Shown in pieces: positions 8,688 through 17,261 of a DNA stretch of 64,000 nucleotides. Origin of the DNA: Acinetobacter lwoffii (GTDB lineage: Bacteria > Pseudomonadota > Gammaproteobacteria > Pseudomonadales > Moraxellaceae). The stretch is from assembly GCF_029024105.1 (NCBI RefSeq), contig NZ_CP118964.1, positions 157,374 to 221,373 on the forward strand, in the 5' to 3' direction. The notes beneath the pieces were generated by a model, which made no database searches, was not told the origin of the DNA, and saw only the letters and a program-made list of their open reading frames with translations. Every line of letters begins with the position of its first letter. Within the stretch, counting starts at the first letter, position 1. A program made the translations under genes and the position numbers.

Positions 8688-8709
8688 CTCATATAGGTGT
8701 TTATTCTTC

Positions 8710-9021
8710 CTATACTCGACCGGATGTTGTGGCGACCTGCAAAAGACCGACACCGAAGATCAGCCGCCGCAGCTCCATCAGCTTGCCAAGCGAGAATTCC
8801 AGCCCCAGCATGAACAGCAACAAGATCACGCCCAATTCACCGATAGCGCCAAGGGTTGCTTCACCATCAATAAGCTCGAGACCGTGCGGGCCCAAAGCCA
8901 TGCCTGCAAGCAAAAACCCAACGATCGAAGGAACACCTAAACGGGAGCATATGGCAACGGCAATGAATGCGCCCGAAATCAGGGTCGCACCCGCAATCAG
9001 GAATTCGGCGGTTCCATGCAT
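8710..9021 (-). pseudogene. KefB-type potassium/proton antiporter, N-terminal fragment
   Basis: The reading frame starts at MHGTAEF and holds about 100 residues of a CPA2 (Kef) antiporter: first membrane helices, GVPSIVGFLLAGMALGPHGL, then LLFMLGLEFSLGKL, ending in GLLQ. It is cut off by the AT-rich insert at 8709, losing most of the transport domain and the NAD-binding domain. It begins 6 bases after the NDUFS4-like gene, so it was the last gene of that minus-strand operon. kefB is also a tLST gene, and it is missing from the deletion at 6567-7216. Confidence 0.85.
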
Positions 9022-9026
9022 CGACT

Positions 9027-9603
9027 TCAGCCCCTTCGCCCGGATACTGTCGTTCCAATCCACGCCGGCGGATCAGAGGCTGGAAAGGACTCGATGGCAG
9101 CCTCCAGAACTGGATCGAGAAACTCAGCCTCCGATTTCTGCGGCGTTCCCGTGTTTTCGGATGCGCCGTATCCTTTTGGGAGGTGATGCTCCGACATCGT
9201 CGGTTGCCCCATCTGAACCCACCCTTCCTTGGAAGTATCGACCCCGCGATAAAGCTGATGACTGCTTGTGCCCGCCCAAGGGTTTGGTCCGATGCGCCGC
9301 GGACGATCTTCACGCACGATATAGCGCCAATCGTTCTTGAGGGCATAGTCGACAGCGCTGTCGCGATCTGGAAATGTCATCCTGATAGGCCGGTAAGGAT
9401 CCTGAGACGTCGTCCATCCCATCAAGGGCTCAAGGTTCTGCGGGCGTGACGGTTCGAACTCCAGAACCCAGTGTCGGGATCGTGGCGCGGACGTGGCGGC
9501 CGCGCGCGGGTCGGTAAATGATGGCGGTTGGCACATCATGAGAACGAAGGTTGGTTCCGGGAATTGTTGGTGCGAATGGCGGGCGGTTATGTCCTTGCAT
9601 CAT
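9027..9603 (-). pseudogene. NDUFS4-like (complex I 18-kDa subunit family) protein with a frameshift
   Basis: The ATG at 9603 has AAAGGAG upstream and leads to IIYRPAR, the usual start of bacterial proteins of the ETC complex I subunit family. An extra G in a CG run near 9500 then shifts the frame. The second frame continues with HWVLEFEP, PLMGWTTSQDP, DSAVDYALKNDWRY, the NDUFS4 core, and a C-terminal tail containing FPASDPPAW. It overlaps the preceding gene by 17 bases. Whether the frameshift is real or a sequencing error in a GC run cannot be told here. Confidence 0.7.
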
Positions 9604-10291
9604 CTTTCGAATCTCCTTTCTTCTGTTTATTGTTGGCTGCATTTGCGTCTGGCTTGGACTTTGAGTGCTCGATGTCGTCCAGCCGCTCGATCTTGCGTGA
9701 GTTCGCCATGATCGTTTCTACAGCCGACCGAAGCGCTTCAGGGTCGTTGTCGCTGCTGATGTCCGAACGCATCGCAATCGTGACTTCAGCTACGGCATGC
9801 ATCACCTGTTCTGCGTCATTGCCGTTCAACTGGCCATCCTCAAGTCCATCAACAAGCAGATCAAGAACGCGTCGGAACGCTTCGACAACTGGCGCGCTGC
9901 CGACAACGGCAAGCTTGTGGCTGATGACCCTGAGTTCATCAATGAGCGCAAAATCATGACGTTCACGCTCCACGATTTCAGCAACCTTTTCGATGACGCG
10001 CATATATGTGTCATGCTTTTGTTGAAAAAGAAGAACTTGCCCTTCTTTTCTTAACTCAAGCTCAGTCTGGCGATTGAGGAGCACAGCTGTCAGATAGATA
10101 GTGGCAGCTGCACCCAGGAACACTAGGATCATCTCTTGGGCAAAAGGAACGTTTTCACCAACAAAGTATAAGCCGCGGTAGGCTGCGTAACCTACGCCCA
10201 CTAAAACAATGGAAATTACCAGGTAGGCGACGTCCCTGCCGCGAAAGCTCGTCTTTACCGGTGGCTTCATGGGTTGGCCTTTCTTAATCAT
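9587..10291 (-). CDS. Membrane protein of unknown function, two membrane segments plus cytoplasmic helical domain
   Basis: The 234-aa protein has two membrane segments (about 21-42 and 53-70), then a long helical domain with many charged residues (about 75-195) and a Lys/Asp/Asn-rich tail. I do not recognise a named family. Its start overlaps the end of the 63-aa gene by 8 bases and its end overlaps the NDUFS4-like gene by 17 bases, so it is translated as part of the same operon. A role in membrane stress is guessed only from its neighbours. Confidence 0.65.
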   Translation of the reverse strand: MIKKGQPMKPPVKTSFRGRDVAYLVISIVLVGVGYAAYRGLYFVGENVPFAQEMILVFLGAAATIYLTAVLLNRQTELELRKEGQVLLFQQKHDTYMRVIEKVAEIVERERHDFALIDELRVISHKLAVVGSAPVVEAFRRVLDLLVDGLEDGQLNGNDAEQVMHAVAEVTIAMRSDISSDNDPEALRSAVETIMANSRKIERLDDIEHSKSKPDANAANNKQKKGDSKDDART

Positions 10292-10475
10292 GGCTGTCGT
10301 TGCCTAGCGAACGGGTGTCAGGGGCAGGTTCGGTCTCCTTTTCGGGCCGCAAGAGAATAGGGGTTGGTCCAGAGCCAAATACATTGAACCCATCCCGCAG
10401 ACAGCGCTCGAAAATCGTTTCATCCCAGTTCGAGAAATCTCTTTCCACTTCATATGTATATTTTGGCCGTGTCAT
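10284..10475 (-). CDS. Small 63-aa hypothetical protein in mscS operon
   Basis: The ATG overlaps the mscS stop codon as ATGA, which favours this start (10475) over upstream in-frame ATGs that lie inside mscS. The peptide starts MTRPKYTYEVERDF, is rich in acidic and aromatic residues, and has no membrane segment. I do not recognise it. The two overlaps, 4 bases upstream and 8 downstream, support it being a real gene. Confidence 0.55.
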   Translation of the reverse strand: MTRPKYTYEVERDFSNWDETIFERCLRDGFNVFGSGPTPILLRPEKETEPAPDTRSLGNDSHD

Positions 10476-11383
10476 TGGGCACCAGCCGGAGCTTCGATCC
10501 GAAAGGCAGGGGCTTTTCCATCCTTGTCCTGGCCGGCATAAAGCGTCAGATGCGGATAAGGGATTTCGATGCCAAGTTCGTCGAAGCGCTGTTTTATCCT
10601 GTGCAGATATTCGCGCCGGATTGACCATTGCTCACCTGGCAAGACCTTGAGGCGAAGACGCAGGATAACCGAAGAGTCACCCAACGTTTCGACCCCAAAG
10701 ACCTCTGGCTCGGCTAATATTCTCGTTGACCAGGTTGTTTCCGAAGCTAGCTCACGGGCGACACTCTCCATAACGTTCAATGCCTCCTGAAGGTTTTCGC
10801 GATAGGCGACACCGACATCGATTACGGCCATCGAATAGTCCGTTGTCTTATTTGTCAGATTGGTGATGGCTCCGTTGGGCACATAGACCACGTCACCATT
10901 GAGTTGACGCAGGCGCACATAGCGCAACGTCATCTCTTCGACTTGGCCTGCCACACCGCCAATATCCACGATATCCCCGATGCGGAGTTGCCCTTCCAGC
11001 AACAAGACCAAACCCGAAAAATAGTCTTTTATCAGGCTCTGCGCAGCAAACCCCACTGCGATGCCGCTTACCCCCGCAGTCGTCAGGATCGGTGCCACAG
11101 AAATGCCAAGGATTGAGAGGGAAATGGTCACGGCCAAGGCCCACACGACCAGCCGACTGACGAAACGGATCAGACGAAAAGATGTTTCAATGCGTTTGAC
11201 CTCATCTGCAGATCTCTTGGAAGTGCGGGTTCTTTTGCTGATGCGTGTGATGGCCCGCGAAAGCACTGCGGACACGAGCCACGCCACGGTCATGACGAGC
11301 ACAATCTGTGCAACTGTTTGGGAAACGGAAATAAGGCCGGATAGGAGCTCTGCCTGTGTGACCTGCAAATTCAAAAAATTCAT
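10472..11383 (-). CDS. mscS: Small-conductance mechanosensitive channel (MscS family)
   Basis: The 303-aa protein has three membrane segments; the third is the Gly/Ala-rich pore helix (TTAGVSGIAVGFAAQSLIKD), followed by the MscS beta domain (RIGDIVDIGGVAGQVEEM, then VYVPNG) and the alpha/beta C-domain ending PYPHLTLY. MscS opens under membrane tension and releases osmolytes. Start and stop both overlap neighbours by 4 bases (ATGA). It belongs to the minus-strand operon beginning with the HdeD-like gene. Confidence 0.92.
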   Translation of the reverse strand: MNFLNLQVTQAELLSGLISVSQTVAQIVLVMTVAWLVSAVLSRAITRISKRTRTSKRSADEVKRIETSFRLIRFVSRLVVWALAVTISLSILGISVAPILTTAGVSGIAVGFAAQSLIKDYFSGLVLLLEGQLRIGDIVDIGGVAGQVEEMTLRYVRLRQLNGDVVYVPNGAITNLTNKTTDYSMAVIDVGVAYRENLQEALNVMESVARELASETTWSTRILAEPEVFGVETLGDSSVILRLRLKVLPGEQWSIRREYLHRIKQRFDELGIEIPYPHLTLYAGQDKDGKAPAFRIEAPAGAQ

Positions 11384-12177
11384 TTATATGCACTCCCTAT
11401 TATTCTGCAACGAAAGGTCGGCTGGCGCAGCGCTGCTTCTCTTTTTTTAAAGGCAGCCAGGTCCTGTGACGTGCCTGGCCGCCGTTCTCGCGTTTTAAGT
11501 GGCTGTAGTTTCGGCCCCAGCGTGTCGTCCGAAGCGCTGACTTTCCGAAGCTTCAATGCCAACAGGATCATGGTTACACCGAAGATTGCGGCATAGACGC
11601 CCAACAACCAACCGAGGGCCATAATACTGCCTGCGGGTGTCGTGAACAAGACCCATGTGACGGCAGCGCCAAGCAAGATGGAAATGACACCGCTGAGGAC
11701 GAGCAACCATTCCCCCTCGATTTCCTTACGGAGCCGAAAGGCCGCGACGATCTCCATCACGCCGGATGTGATCGACCAGAATGCAACCATCGTCCAGAGA
11801 AACACGGTTAACACGAGTGTCGCGACGAACGGGCTGACCAGGACGATAAGCCCGGTTGCGATGCCAAGGAGGCCGCTGAAGATCAACCAGCCCCAGCTTT
11901 CACCCTGACGCATGTTTTTATAGCCCGACCAAAGCCCCAGTACGCCATCCGCAAAGGAGTAGGCACCAAACACAATGGTCAGTGTTAGGACCGCTTCAGC
12001 GGGCATCAGCCATGCCAGGGCGGCAAGAATGACGGCAACGATGCCGCGCCACAGGAAAGCCTTCCAGTCGGCTTGGGAAACAAGTCTTGGAAAACCACAC
12101 TCTGCGTTGTGATATGGTAGCTCATGAGAAGACCTGTTTGATGTACAACTGTTTGTTTTGCAACAACATTTTAGCAC
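11380..12177 (-). CDS. HdeD-like membrane protein with C-terminal extension
   Basis: Six membrane segments in the HdeD/DUF308 pattern: DWKAFLWRG opening, ESWGWLIFSGLLG in the middle and a final GWLLGVYAAIFG segment. About 60 basic, soluble residues follow the last helix, which the tLST HdeD at 4735 lacks. The true start is uncertain: the first 35 residues of the open frame look untranslated (Cys/Ser/Asn-rich), and no ATG lies closer to the first helix in this frame, so a non-ATG start or a lost start is possible. It is the first gene of the operon. Confidence 0.75.
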   Translation of the reverse strand: MLKCCCKTNSCTSNRSSHELPYHNAECGFPRLVSQADWKAFLWRGIVAVILAALAWLMPAEAVLTLTIVFGAYSFADGVLGLWSGYKNMRQGESWGWLIFSGLLGIATGLIVLVSPFVATLVLTVFLWTMVAFWSITSGVMEIVAAFRLRKEIEGEWLLVLSGVISILLGAAVTWVLFTTPAGSIMALGWLLGVYAAIFGVTMILLALKLRKVSASDDTLGPKLQPLKTRERRPGTSQDLAAFKKREAALRQPTFRCRIIGSAYK

Positions 12178-12479
12178 ACAATAGGCCTTCTCATCCTTTG
12201 TGTGGTGAATAATTCAGGTTAGGAGTATGAGGGAGCAGAATCACCCGTTTTTCGGACCAAGTTTCCATGCCAAAATGGCAAACACTCCCTCCGGCCAATT
12301 TGACGGTGCCAAAAAGATTCGATTTGTCCCCAGGCGCATGGCTGCGGGAGACGCGCCGTGGCTTCTTGGCCGATGCTTTATCTTTCGAAATAGGCATGCT
12401 GGGGGTTCCACGTATCACTCGATGGTGCCTCAAGGGAATCATCCAACTGAGTTGTCGCTCTCCAGGAAACTGTCACCCC
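12178..12479. other. Stretch without a recognisable gene
   Basis: The open frames on both strands here give low-complexity, arginine/serine-rich translations and look like chance frames in GC-rich DNA. The right part may still contain the decayed end of the PIN-domain gene. The AT-rich part next to 12180 probably holds the promoter of the HdeD-like operon. Confidence 0.5.
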
Positions 12480-12783
12480 ATGTCTTGGGAGACATCACCG
12501 CGATCGGGGGCAGGAGAAGCGGAATTTGGTTCACGCCGGATGGCATTCACCGTCAGCTCGACGAGCTACGGATCGACTTCGGCTTCTGCCAAACCATGGA
12601 GTTTAACGAGCTTTGGCCTCATGAGTACAGAGCGGTACTCGCCCAGAAGCGCTGGCGACAGCAGGTAAAGCAATGCCCTCGACAACATCGCATCCAGGAC
12701 CGACGCTACCGGACTGTCGCCGGAATCCGCATCAGACCGGCGACCACGACATTCGTATCGACGACGAATACGGGTGGGTTCAT
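12480..12783 (-). pseudogene. PIN-domain toxin gene (COG1569-like), frameshifted and with a stop
   Basis: The ATG at 12783, after GGAGG, begins MNPPVFVVDTNVVVAGL, the first acidic motif of a PIN nuclease. The frame then breaks near 12735. In the next frame follow SPVASVLDAML, LLSPALLGEYRSVL, RPKLVKLHGL, typical of this PIN subfamily, then a TAG stop and further homologous-looking sequence (NAIRREPNSASPAPDRGD). With a frameshift and a nonsense codon it is inactive. No antitoxin partner is visible. Confidence 0.75.
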
Positions 12784-13171
12784 TGCGAGCCCTCCTCCCT
12801 GTACCGCTGTCAGCAAAACACACTGGATCCCCGCGTTCGCGAAGATGACGACGCGTAAGTCAGCGCTATACCGGTCTGCCCCTGGTCTTGCGGCGCCGCA
12901 GCGATTGGCTGGCCCCGCGTTCGGCTCGGCGCGTGACCGCATTCCGGCGACGTGACGCTCTGCAATCATCCGTTTGCGCAGGATATTGGTTCTGGCGATA
13001 CACCGTCCGCACGAAACGACAGATGGGATCGATTGACGCAGTGGGCGCTTGACCAGCACGCGGATGCGTGCCCGCGCGCTCTCGCGCACCTGCCAGTCGA
13101 TGCTGACATTGGCCTTCACGCGCTCGACCCGCTCATGGGCGAGATTACACCACGTGCTCACAGGCGCCTGA
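12784..13171. other. No recognisable gene; contains one dispersed repeat unit
   Basis: Open frames here look like chance frames. Near 12820-12858 the sequence CTGGATCCCCGCGTTCGCG followed by AAGATGACG resembles a common dispersed intergenic repeat of GC-rich proteobacteria, which translates as WIPAFAKMT in one frame and DPRVREDD in another. The rest shows nothing I can name. Confidence 0.4.
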
Positions 13172-13317
13172 TCATAACGCCCAGTACAAGGTGACGCGAA
13201 AATTGAGCTGATAGTCGTCCTGGTCCGGCGTGACCGTTTTCAACGGGAACCCGGCGCTGAGCTCGCCCGTGAGCCATTGTGCATAACGAAACGATAGACC
13301 CATACCAGCACTCGCAA
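13172..13317 (-). pseudogene. C-terminal end of a TpsB (ShlB/FhaC-type) outer-membrane transporter
   Basis: About 47 codons on the minus strand, ending at a TGA at 13172-13174, read GLSFRYAQWLTGELSAGFPL ... DDYQLNFRVTLYWAL. This is the last two strands of a two-partner-secretion barrel. The fragment is cut at 13317, where an IS3-family piece begins. No partner exoprotein gene is present. Confidence 0.65.
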
Positions 13318-13652
13318 GATATTTGCCCCTGGAGCAAGCGCTCTATGCCCGTCAGCCCGTGGACTCCGATGCACTGGTCCACCACTCCGACCGAGGCTCG
13401 CAGTATGTGTCCATCCGCTACACGGAGCGCCTGGCTGAGATGGGCATCGAACCGTCGGTTGGAAGCCGTGGCGACAGCTACGACAACGCCCTGGCCGAGA
13501 CTATCAACGGGCTGTACAAAGCGGAGCTGATTCATCGACGCGGCCCCTGGAAAACCCGGGAATCCGTCGAACTGGCCACGCTGCACTGGGTACACTGGTT
13601 CAACCACCATCGACTGTTGGAGCCCATCGGGTATATCCCGCCGGCGGAAGCA
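13318..13652 (+). pseudogene. IS3-family transposase (OrfB) C-terminal fragment
   Basis: About 110 codons of an rve integrase core: HHSDRGSQY with the second catalytic aspartate, SVGSRGDSYDNALAETINGLYK with the glutamate, then WVHWFNHHRLLEPIGYIPPAEA. The N-terminal half and first aspartate are missing, the natural end is replaced after about 13652, and no terminal repeats are visible. Confidence 0.85.
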
Positions 13653-13782
13653 GGTTGTTTTCAATCGAGTGCAGAGGCGGACAAAGACTGCTACGGGTCG
13701 GCAGCAGCGACTGAGTGCTTCAGAATCGTGCAACCAGGCGATAAACTGTATAGAAAAACACAATATCGCAAGGACGCGGATC

Positions 13783-13947
13783 ATGCCCCACGCGGCGGCG
13801 GCCAGGATGGCCAGCCGGGAGCGGGATGCTGGTCGTTACCAGCGTCACCGGCCCGAGCAAACCCTGCTCTATCAGATCGTCGACGAGTATTACCCGGCGC
13901 TCGCTGCCCATTTGGCTGAGCAGGGCAGGGAACTACCGAGTTATGTG
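13783..13947 (+). pseudogene. IS91-family transposase, N-terminal fragment
   Basis: The ATG at 13783 starts a frame that includes RYQRHRPEQTLLYQIVDEYY and AAHLAEQGRELPSYV, the usual N-terminus of IS91-type transposases, which precedes the zinc-binding region. It is cut by the left end of the ISPpu12-like element at 13948. The 130 bases before it hold nothing recognisable. Confidence 0.75.
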
Positions 13948-14034
13948 GGGTAAGCGGATTAAATGGTTGATCTTACCTTTGCATGAGAGTGAGACAGACC
14001 GGCATCTCATCGGATTATCTGGTTGATGCTTCAC

Positions 14035-14457
14035 CTACTGCTGGTGCATGTTTCCTTCGCTAATTCCAGCAAGAACCCCACACGCCTCAACTTCCCGGTC
14101 ATCGTTGCAACTCGCTCTCAGTGAAACGAGTTGTTTCTCAAGCGCTTGCAGAGCGGTTATCTGCGACCGCACATGAGAGATGTGATCATCGAGCAAGGCG
14201 TTGACGGCGGTACAAGGCTGATGAGGGTCGTCCTGATAGCTCTGTAGTTCGTGAATCTCAGCCAGTGACAGGCCCAGGATTCTGCAGCGACGGATGAAGG
14301 CCAGCCCCTCACCATGCTTCTCGGTATAGACACGGTAACCGTTGTCCTGCCGATCAGGCGGCGGCAACAAGCCCTGCTGTTCATAGAAGCGGATCGTCTG
14401 TGTTTCGACCCCTACCAACTGCGCCAACTGACCAATGCGCATCAGCCTCCTCCCCAA
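14035..14457 (-). CDS. merR: MerR-family metal regulator (CadR/PbrR type) of ISPpu12
   Basis: The 140-aa protein has the MerR helix-turn-helix (RIGQLAQLVGVETQTIRFYE), a dimerisation helix, and metal-site cysteines: Cys near position 80 (QPCTAV), CNDD near 116 and a C-terminal ACG. It is divergent from the CDF gene, and the shared region holds a MerR-type promoter at 14474-14504. It should activate the exporter when Cd, Pb, Zn or Co rises. Confidence 0.88.
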   Translation of the reverse strand: MGRRLMRIGQLAQLVGVETQTIRFYEQQGLLPPPDRQDNGYRVYTEKHGEGLAFIRRCRILGLSLAEIHELQSYQDDPHQPCTAVNALLDDHISHVRSQITALQALEKQLVSLRASCNDDREVEACGVLAGISEGNMHQQ

Positions 14458-14473
14458 CGGATTCTTTACTCTA

Positions 14474-14504
14474 TTGACCTTATAGTAGCTTTATAGTTTT
14501 AAAT
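14474..14504 (+). promoter_or_regulatory. MerR-type promoter of the ISPpu12 CDF gene
   Basis: TTGACC (14474-14479) and TTAAAT (14499-14504) are separated by 19 bp, longer than the normal 17. The spacer holds an imperfect dyad (TTATAGTAGCTTTATAG). Over-long spacers with a dyad are the signature of MerR-activated promoters. Confidence 0.7.
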
Positions 14505-14537
14505 GGTACCACAACATTGTTCAAGTGGAGTCGTATC

Positions 14538-15434
14538 ATGAGCAAATCCTGTGGTGGCGCCTGTGGCGGTGATGCAACGTCCGCAGCGGATACCGATATA
14601 CAGGCCTCCTCCGAGGCGCCAGGGAGATGGGTCAGTGTTTATGCCGTGCCGAAGATGGACTGTCCATCAGAAGAACGAATGATTCGCCTAGCCCTGAACG
14701 GCTTTGAGGAGATTCGGGCGCTGTCCTTCGACTTGTCGAACCGCCGGCTGAAGGTCGTGCATGACGGCGAGGTCGAGCCCGTCACCTCGAAACTGAAGAC
14801 CTTGGGGCTAGGCGCCTCGCTTCAGGAAACCGTCGCTGCAAATCCGGAGACCATCAAGGCCGCCGAGTTTTCGGCAGCTTCTGCTAAGCAAGAATCCGGG
14901 ACCCTGCGCTGGTTGCTCGGCATCAATGCACTTCTGTTCGTGGTGGAAATGACTGCCGGTCTGATCGCCCAGTCCACCGGCCTGATTGGAGAATCCCTGG
15001 ACAATTTTGCCGATGCGGCGGTGTACGGGCTTGCCCTTTATGCGGTTGGACATAGCGTGAAAATGCAGGTACGTGCCGCGCATCTTGCTGGTGTACTGCA
15101 ACTGATCTTGGCTGTGGGCGTACTCATAGAGGTGGTGAGACGCTTTGTATTCGGTAGTGAGCCTGAATCGCTGGTGATGATGGCTATCGCATTCGTCGCA
15201 TTGATTGCCAATACCAGTTGTCTGCTGCTCATATCCAAACATCGGGAGGGCGGGGCGCACATGAAGGCAAGCTGGATATTCTCGGCCAACGACGTGGTGA
15301 TCAACCTGGGGGTCATCACCGCCGGCGCTCTGGTCGCGTGGACCGGGTCCAATTATCCGGATCTGATTATCGGCACCATCGCGGGGGTAATTGTACTTAA
15401 CGGTGCTAGACGCATTCTGGCGCTCAAGGATTAA
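14538..15434 (+). CDS. CDF-family cation exporter with N-terminal HMA-like domain (ISPpu12 Orf1)
   Basis: The start at 14538 follows a GGAG site; 298 aa. A short Cys-rich head (KSCGGACGG) precedes an HMA-like domain (VPKMDCPSEERMIRLAL; Asp-Cys instead of CxxC), then six membrane segments with the CDF site residues in GLIGESLDNFADAAVYG and SANDVVINLGV. It should export divalent cations against a proton gradient. It is paired with the divergent merR and directly followed by lspA (3-base gap). The protein at 51580-52860 is a relative in which the HMA-like domain is doubled. Confidence 0.88.
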   Translation: MSKSCGGACGGDATSAADTDIQASSEAPGRWVSVYAVPKMDCPSEERMIRLALNGFEEIRALSFDLSNRRLKVVHDGEVEPVTSKLKTLGLGASLQETVAANPETIKAAEFSAASAKQESGTLRWLLGINALLFVVEMTAGLIAQSTGLIGESLDNFADAAVYGLALYAVGHSVKMQVRAAHLAGVLQLILAVGVLIEVVRRFVFGSEPESLVMMAIAFVALIANTSCLLLISKHREGGAHMKASWIFSANDVVINLGVITAGALVAWTGSNYPDLIIGTIAGVIVLNGARRILALKD

Positions 15435-15437
15435 GCA

Positions 15438-15950
15438 ATGTCCATTTTTGGCAAACATCTGTCACCGTACGCTCTGTTGTCCATATCGGGCCTGCTGGCA
15501 GCGTCTGATCAGGCCGTAAAATGGCTGGTGCAACAATCAATGGCATATGGCGAGTCTATTTCAGTGACCTCATACTTTAACTGGGTACACGTATGGAATA
15601 CCGGTGCCGCATTCAGTCTTTTTGCGAATGGTGGAGGCTGGCAGCGCTACTTTTTTATCGGAATCGCGGTAGTGGTCTCGATTTTTCTGATCAAGCTGAT
15701 CCTTGAAAATCGTCATAAAGGAGAAGCCATCGCTTACAGTCTTATCCTCGGTGGCGCCATGGGCAACCTGATTGACCGGGTCTTTCGCGGCTATGTTGTG
15801 GATTCCTTTGATTTCTATTGGCGAGACTGGCATTGGCCGGCCTTCAACCTGGCTGATATTGCAATTGTCCTCGGTGCCTTACTTTTAGTTTCCAGCAGCT
15901 TGTTGGGTAAAAAAGCAAACACCAATGCCGAGTCGGATGGATCTGACTGA
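15438..15950 (+). CDS. lspA: Lipoprotein signal peptidase (LspA) carried by ISPpu12
   Basis: The 170-aa membrane protein has four membrane segments and the type II signal peptidase boxes: the first Asp in AASDQAVKWL, NTGAAFS, GGAMGNLIDRV with a catalytic Asp, and the second catalytic Asp in FNLADIAI. It is a standard passenger of ISPpu12. Why a transposon carries a second lspA is unknown. It sits 3 bases after the exporter and is likely cotranscribed. Confidence 0.93.
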   Translation: MSIFGKHLSPYALLSISGLLAASDQAVKWLVQQSMAYGESISVTSYFNWVHVWNTGAAFSLFANGGGWQRYFFIGIAVVVSIFLIKLILENRHKGEAIAYSLILGGAMGNLIDRVFRGYVVDSFDFYWRDWHWPAFNLADIAIVLGALLLVSSSLLGKKANTNAESDGSD

Positions 15951-15971
15951 CACCTACGCCTATACAACACC

Positions 15972-17261
15972 ATGACCGAACTTCCCGACAACATCCTTCA
16001 CCTGCCGCAATACCAAGTACTGGGCTGCAAATCAACCGACGACGAAATGCACTTCCAGGTGGACGTGCCCGATCCCATCGCCTGCGAGGAATGCGGCGTG
16101 CAGGGTGAGTTCGTACGGTTCGGCAAGCGTGACGTTCCCTATCGTGATCTGCCCATCCACGGCAAGCGGGTCACTCTCTGGGTGGTCCGCCGCCGATACA
16201 CCTGCCGGGCCTGCAAGACAACATTCAGGCCCCAGCTACCGGAGATGGTGGACGGATTCCGTATGACACTGCGGCTGCATGAGTACGTGGAGAAGGAATC
16301 CTTCAACCACCCCTACACCTTTGTGGCGGCACAGACCGGCCTGGACGAGAAGACGGTGCGCGACATCTTCAACGCCCGCGCCGAGTTGCTGGGGCGCTGG
16401 CACCGCTTCGAGACGCCCCGCATCCTGGGCATTGACGAGCTATACCTGAACAAGCGCTACCGCTGCATTCTGACCAACATTGAGGAGCGAACCCTGCTCG
16501 ACCTGCTGGCCACCCGCCGCCAGGACGTGGTGACCAACTACCTGATGAAGCTGAAAGACCGGCAGAAGGTCGAGATCGTCAGCATGGACATGTGGAACCC
16601 CTACCGGGCAGCGGTCAAGGCTGTGCTGCCCCAGGCCCGTATCGTGGTCGATAAGTTCCATGTGGTGCGCATGGCCAACGATGCCCTAGAGAGAGTGCGC
16701 AAGGACCTCAGAAAGGAGCTGAAACCGTCCCAGAGCCGGACTCTCAAGGGAGACCGGAAAATCCTGCTGAAACGCGCTCACGAAGTCTCAGACCGGGAGC
16801 GCCTCATCATGGAGACCTGGACAGGCGCGTTCCCGCAACTGCTGGCCGCCTACGAGCACAAGGAGCGCTTCTACGGCATCTGGGACGCCACCACACGGCT
16901 CCAGGCAGAAGCCGCCCTGGACGAGTGGATAGCCACCATCCCGAAGGGCCAAAAGGAAGTCTGGAGCGATCTGGTCAGGGCAGTGGGAAACTGGCGCGAA
17001 GAGACCATGACCTACTTCGAGACGGACATGCCCGTCACCAACGCTTACACGGAGTCCATCAACCGACTGGCCAAGGACAAGAACCGTGAAGGGCGCGGTT
17101 ACTCCTTCGAGGTGATGCGGGCACGAATGCTCTACACCACGAAGCACAAGAAGAAGGCACCGACTGCGAAGGTCTCTCCTTTCTACAAGAAAACCATCGG
17201 TTACGGACTGCCGGACTTCGCAGAGGAACTCAACTACGGAGTCGATCTATCAACCATCTGA
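15972..17261 (+). CDS. tnpA: ISL3-family transposase
   Basis: The 429-aa DDE transposase has an N-terminal zinc-ribbon (CEECGVQGEFVRFG ... YTCRACKTTFRPQ), then the catalytic core with the first Asp in LGIDELYLNK, the second Asp in SMDMWNPYRAAV with VVDKFHVVRMAND, and the C-terminal Glu in VTNAYTESINRL. It appears intact, so the element may still move. Confidence 0.95.
   Translation: MTELPDNILHLPQYQVLGCKSTDDEMHFQVDVPDPIACEECGVQGEFVRFGKRDVPYRDLPIHGKRVTLWVVRRRYTCRACKTTFRPQLPEMVDGFRMTLRLHEYVEKESFNHPYTFVAAQTGLDEKTVRDIFNARAELLGRWHRFETPRILGIDELYLNKRYRCILTNIEERTLLDLLATRRQDVVTNYLMKLKDRQKVEIVSMDMWNPYRAAVKAVLPQARIVVDKFHVVRMANDALERVRKDLRKELKPSQSRTLKGDRKILLKRAHEVSDRERLIMETWTGAFPQLLAAYEHKERFYGIWDATTRLQAEAALDEWIATIPKGQKEVWSDLVRAVGNWREETMTYFETDMPVTNAYTESINRLAKDKNREGRGYSFEVMRARMLYTTKHKKKAPTAKVSPFYKKTIGYGLPDFAEELNYGVDLSTI

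Noticed and set aside
12227..12955. 242-codon plus-strand frame
   Set aside because: It runs antisense over the PIN pseudogene, and its translation is low in hydrophobic residues and rich in Arg/Ser/Pro, typical of chance frames in GC-rich DNA.
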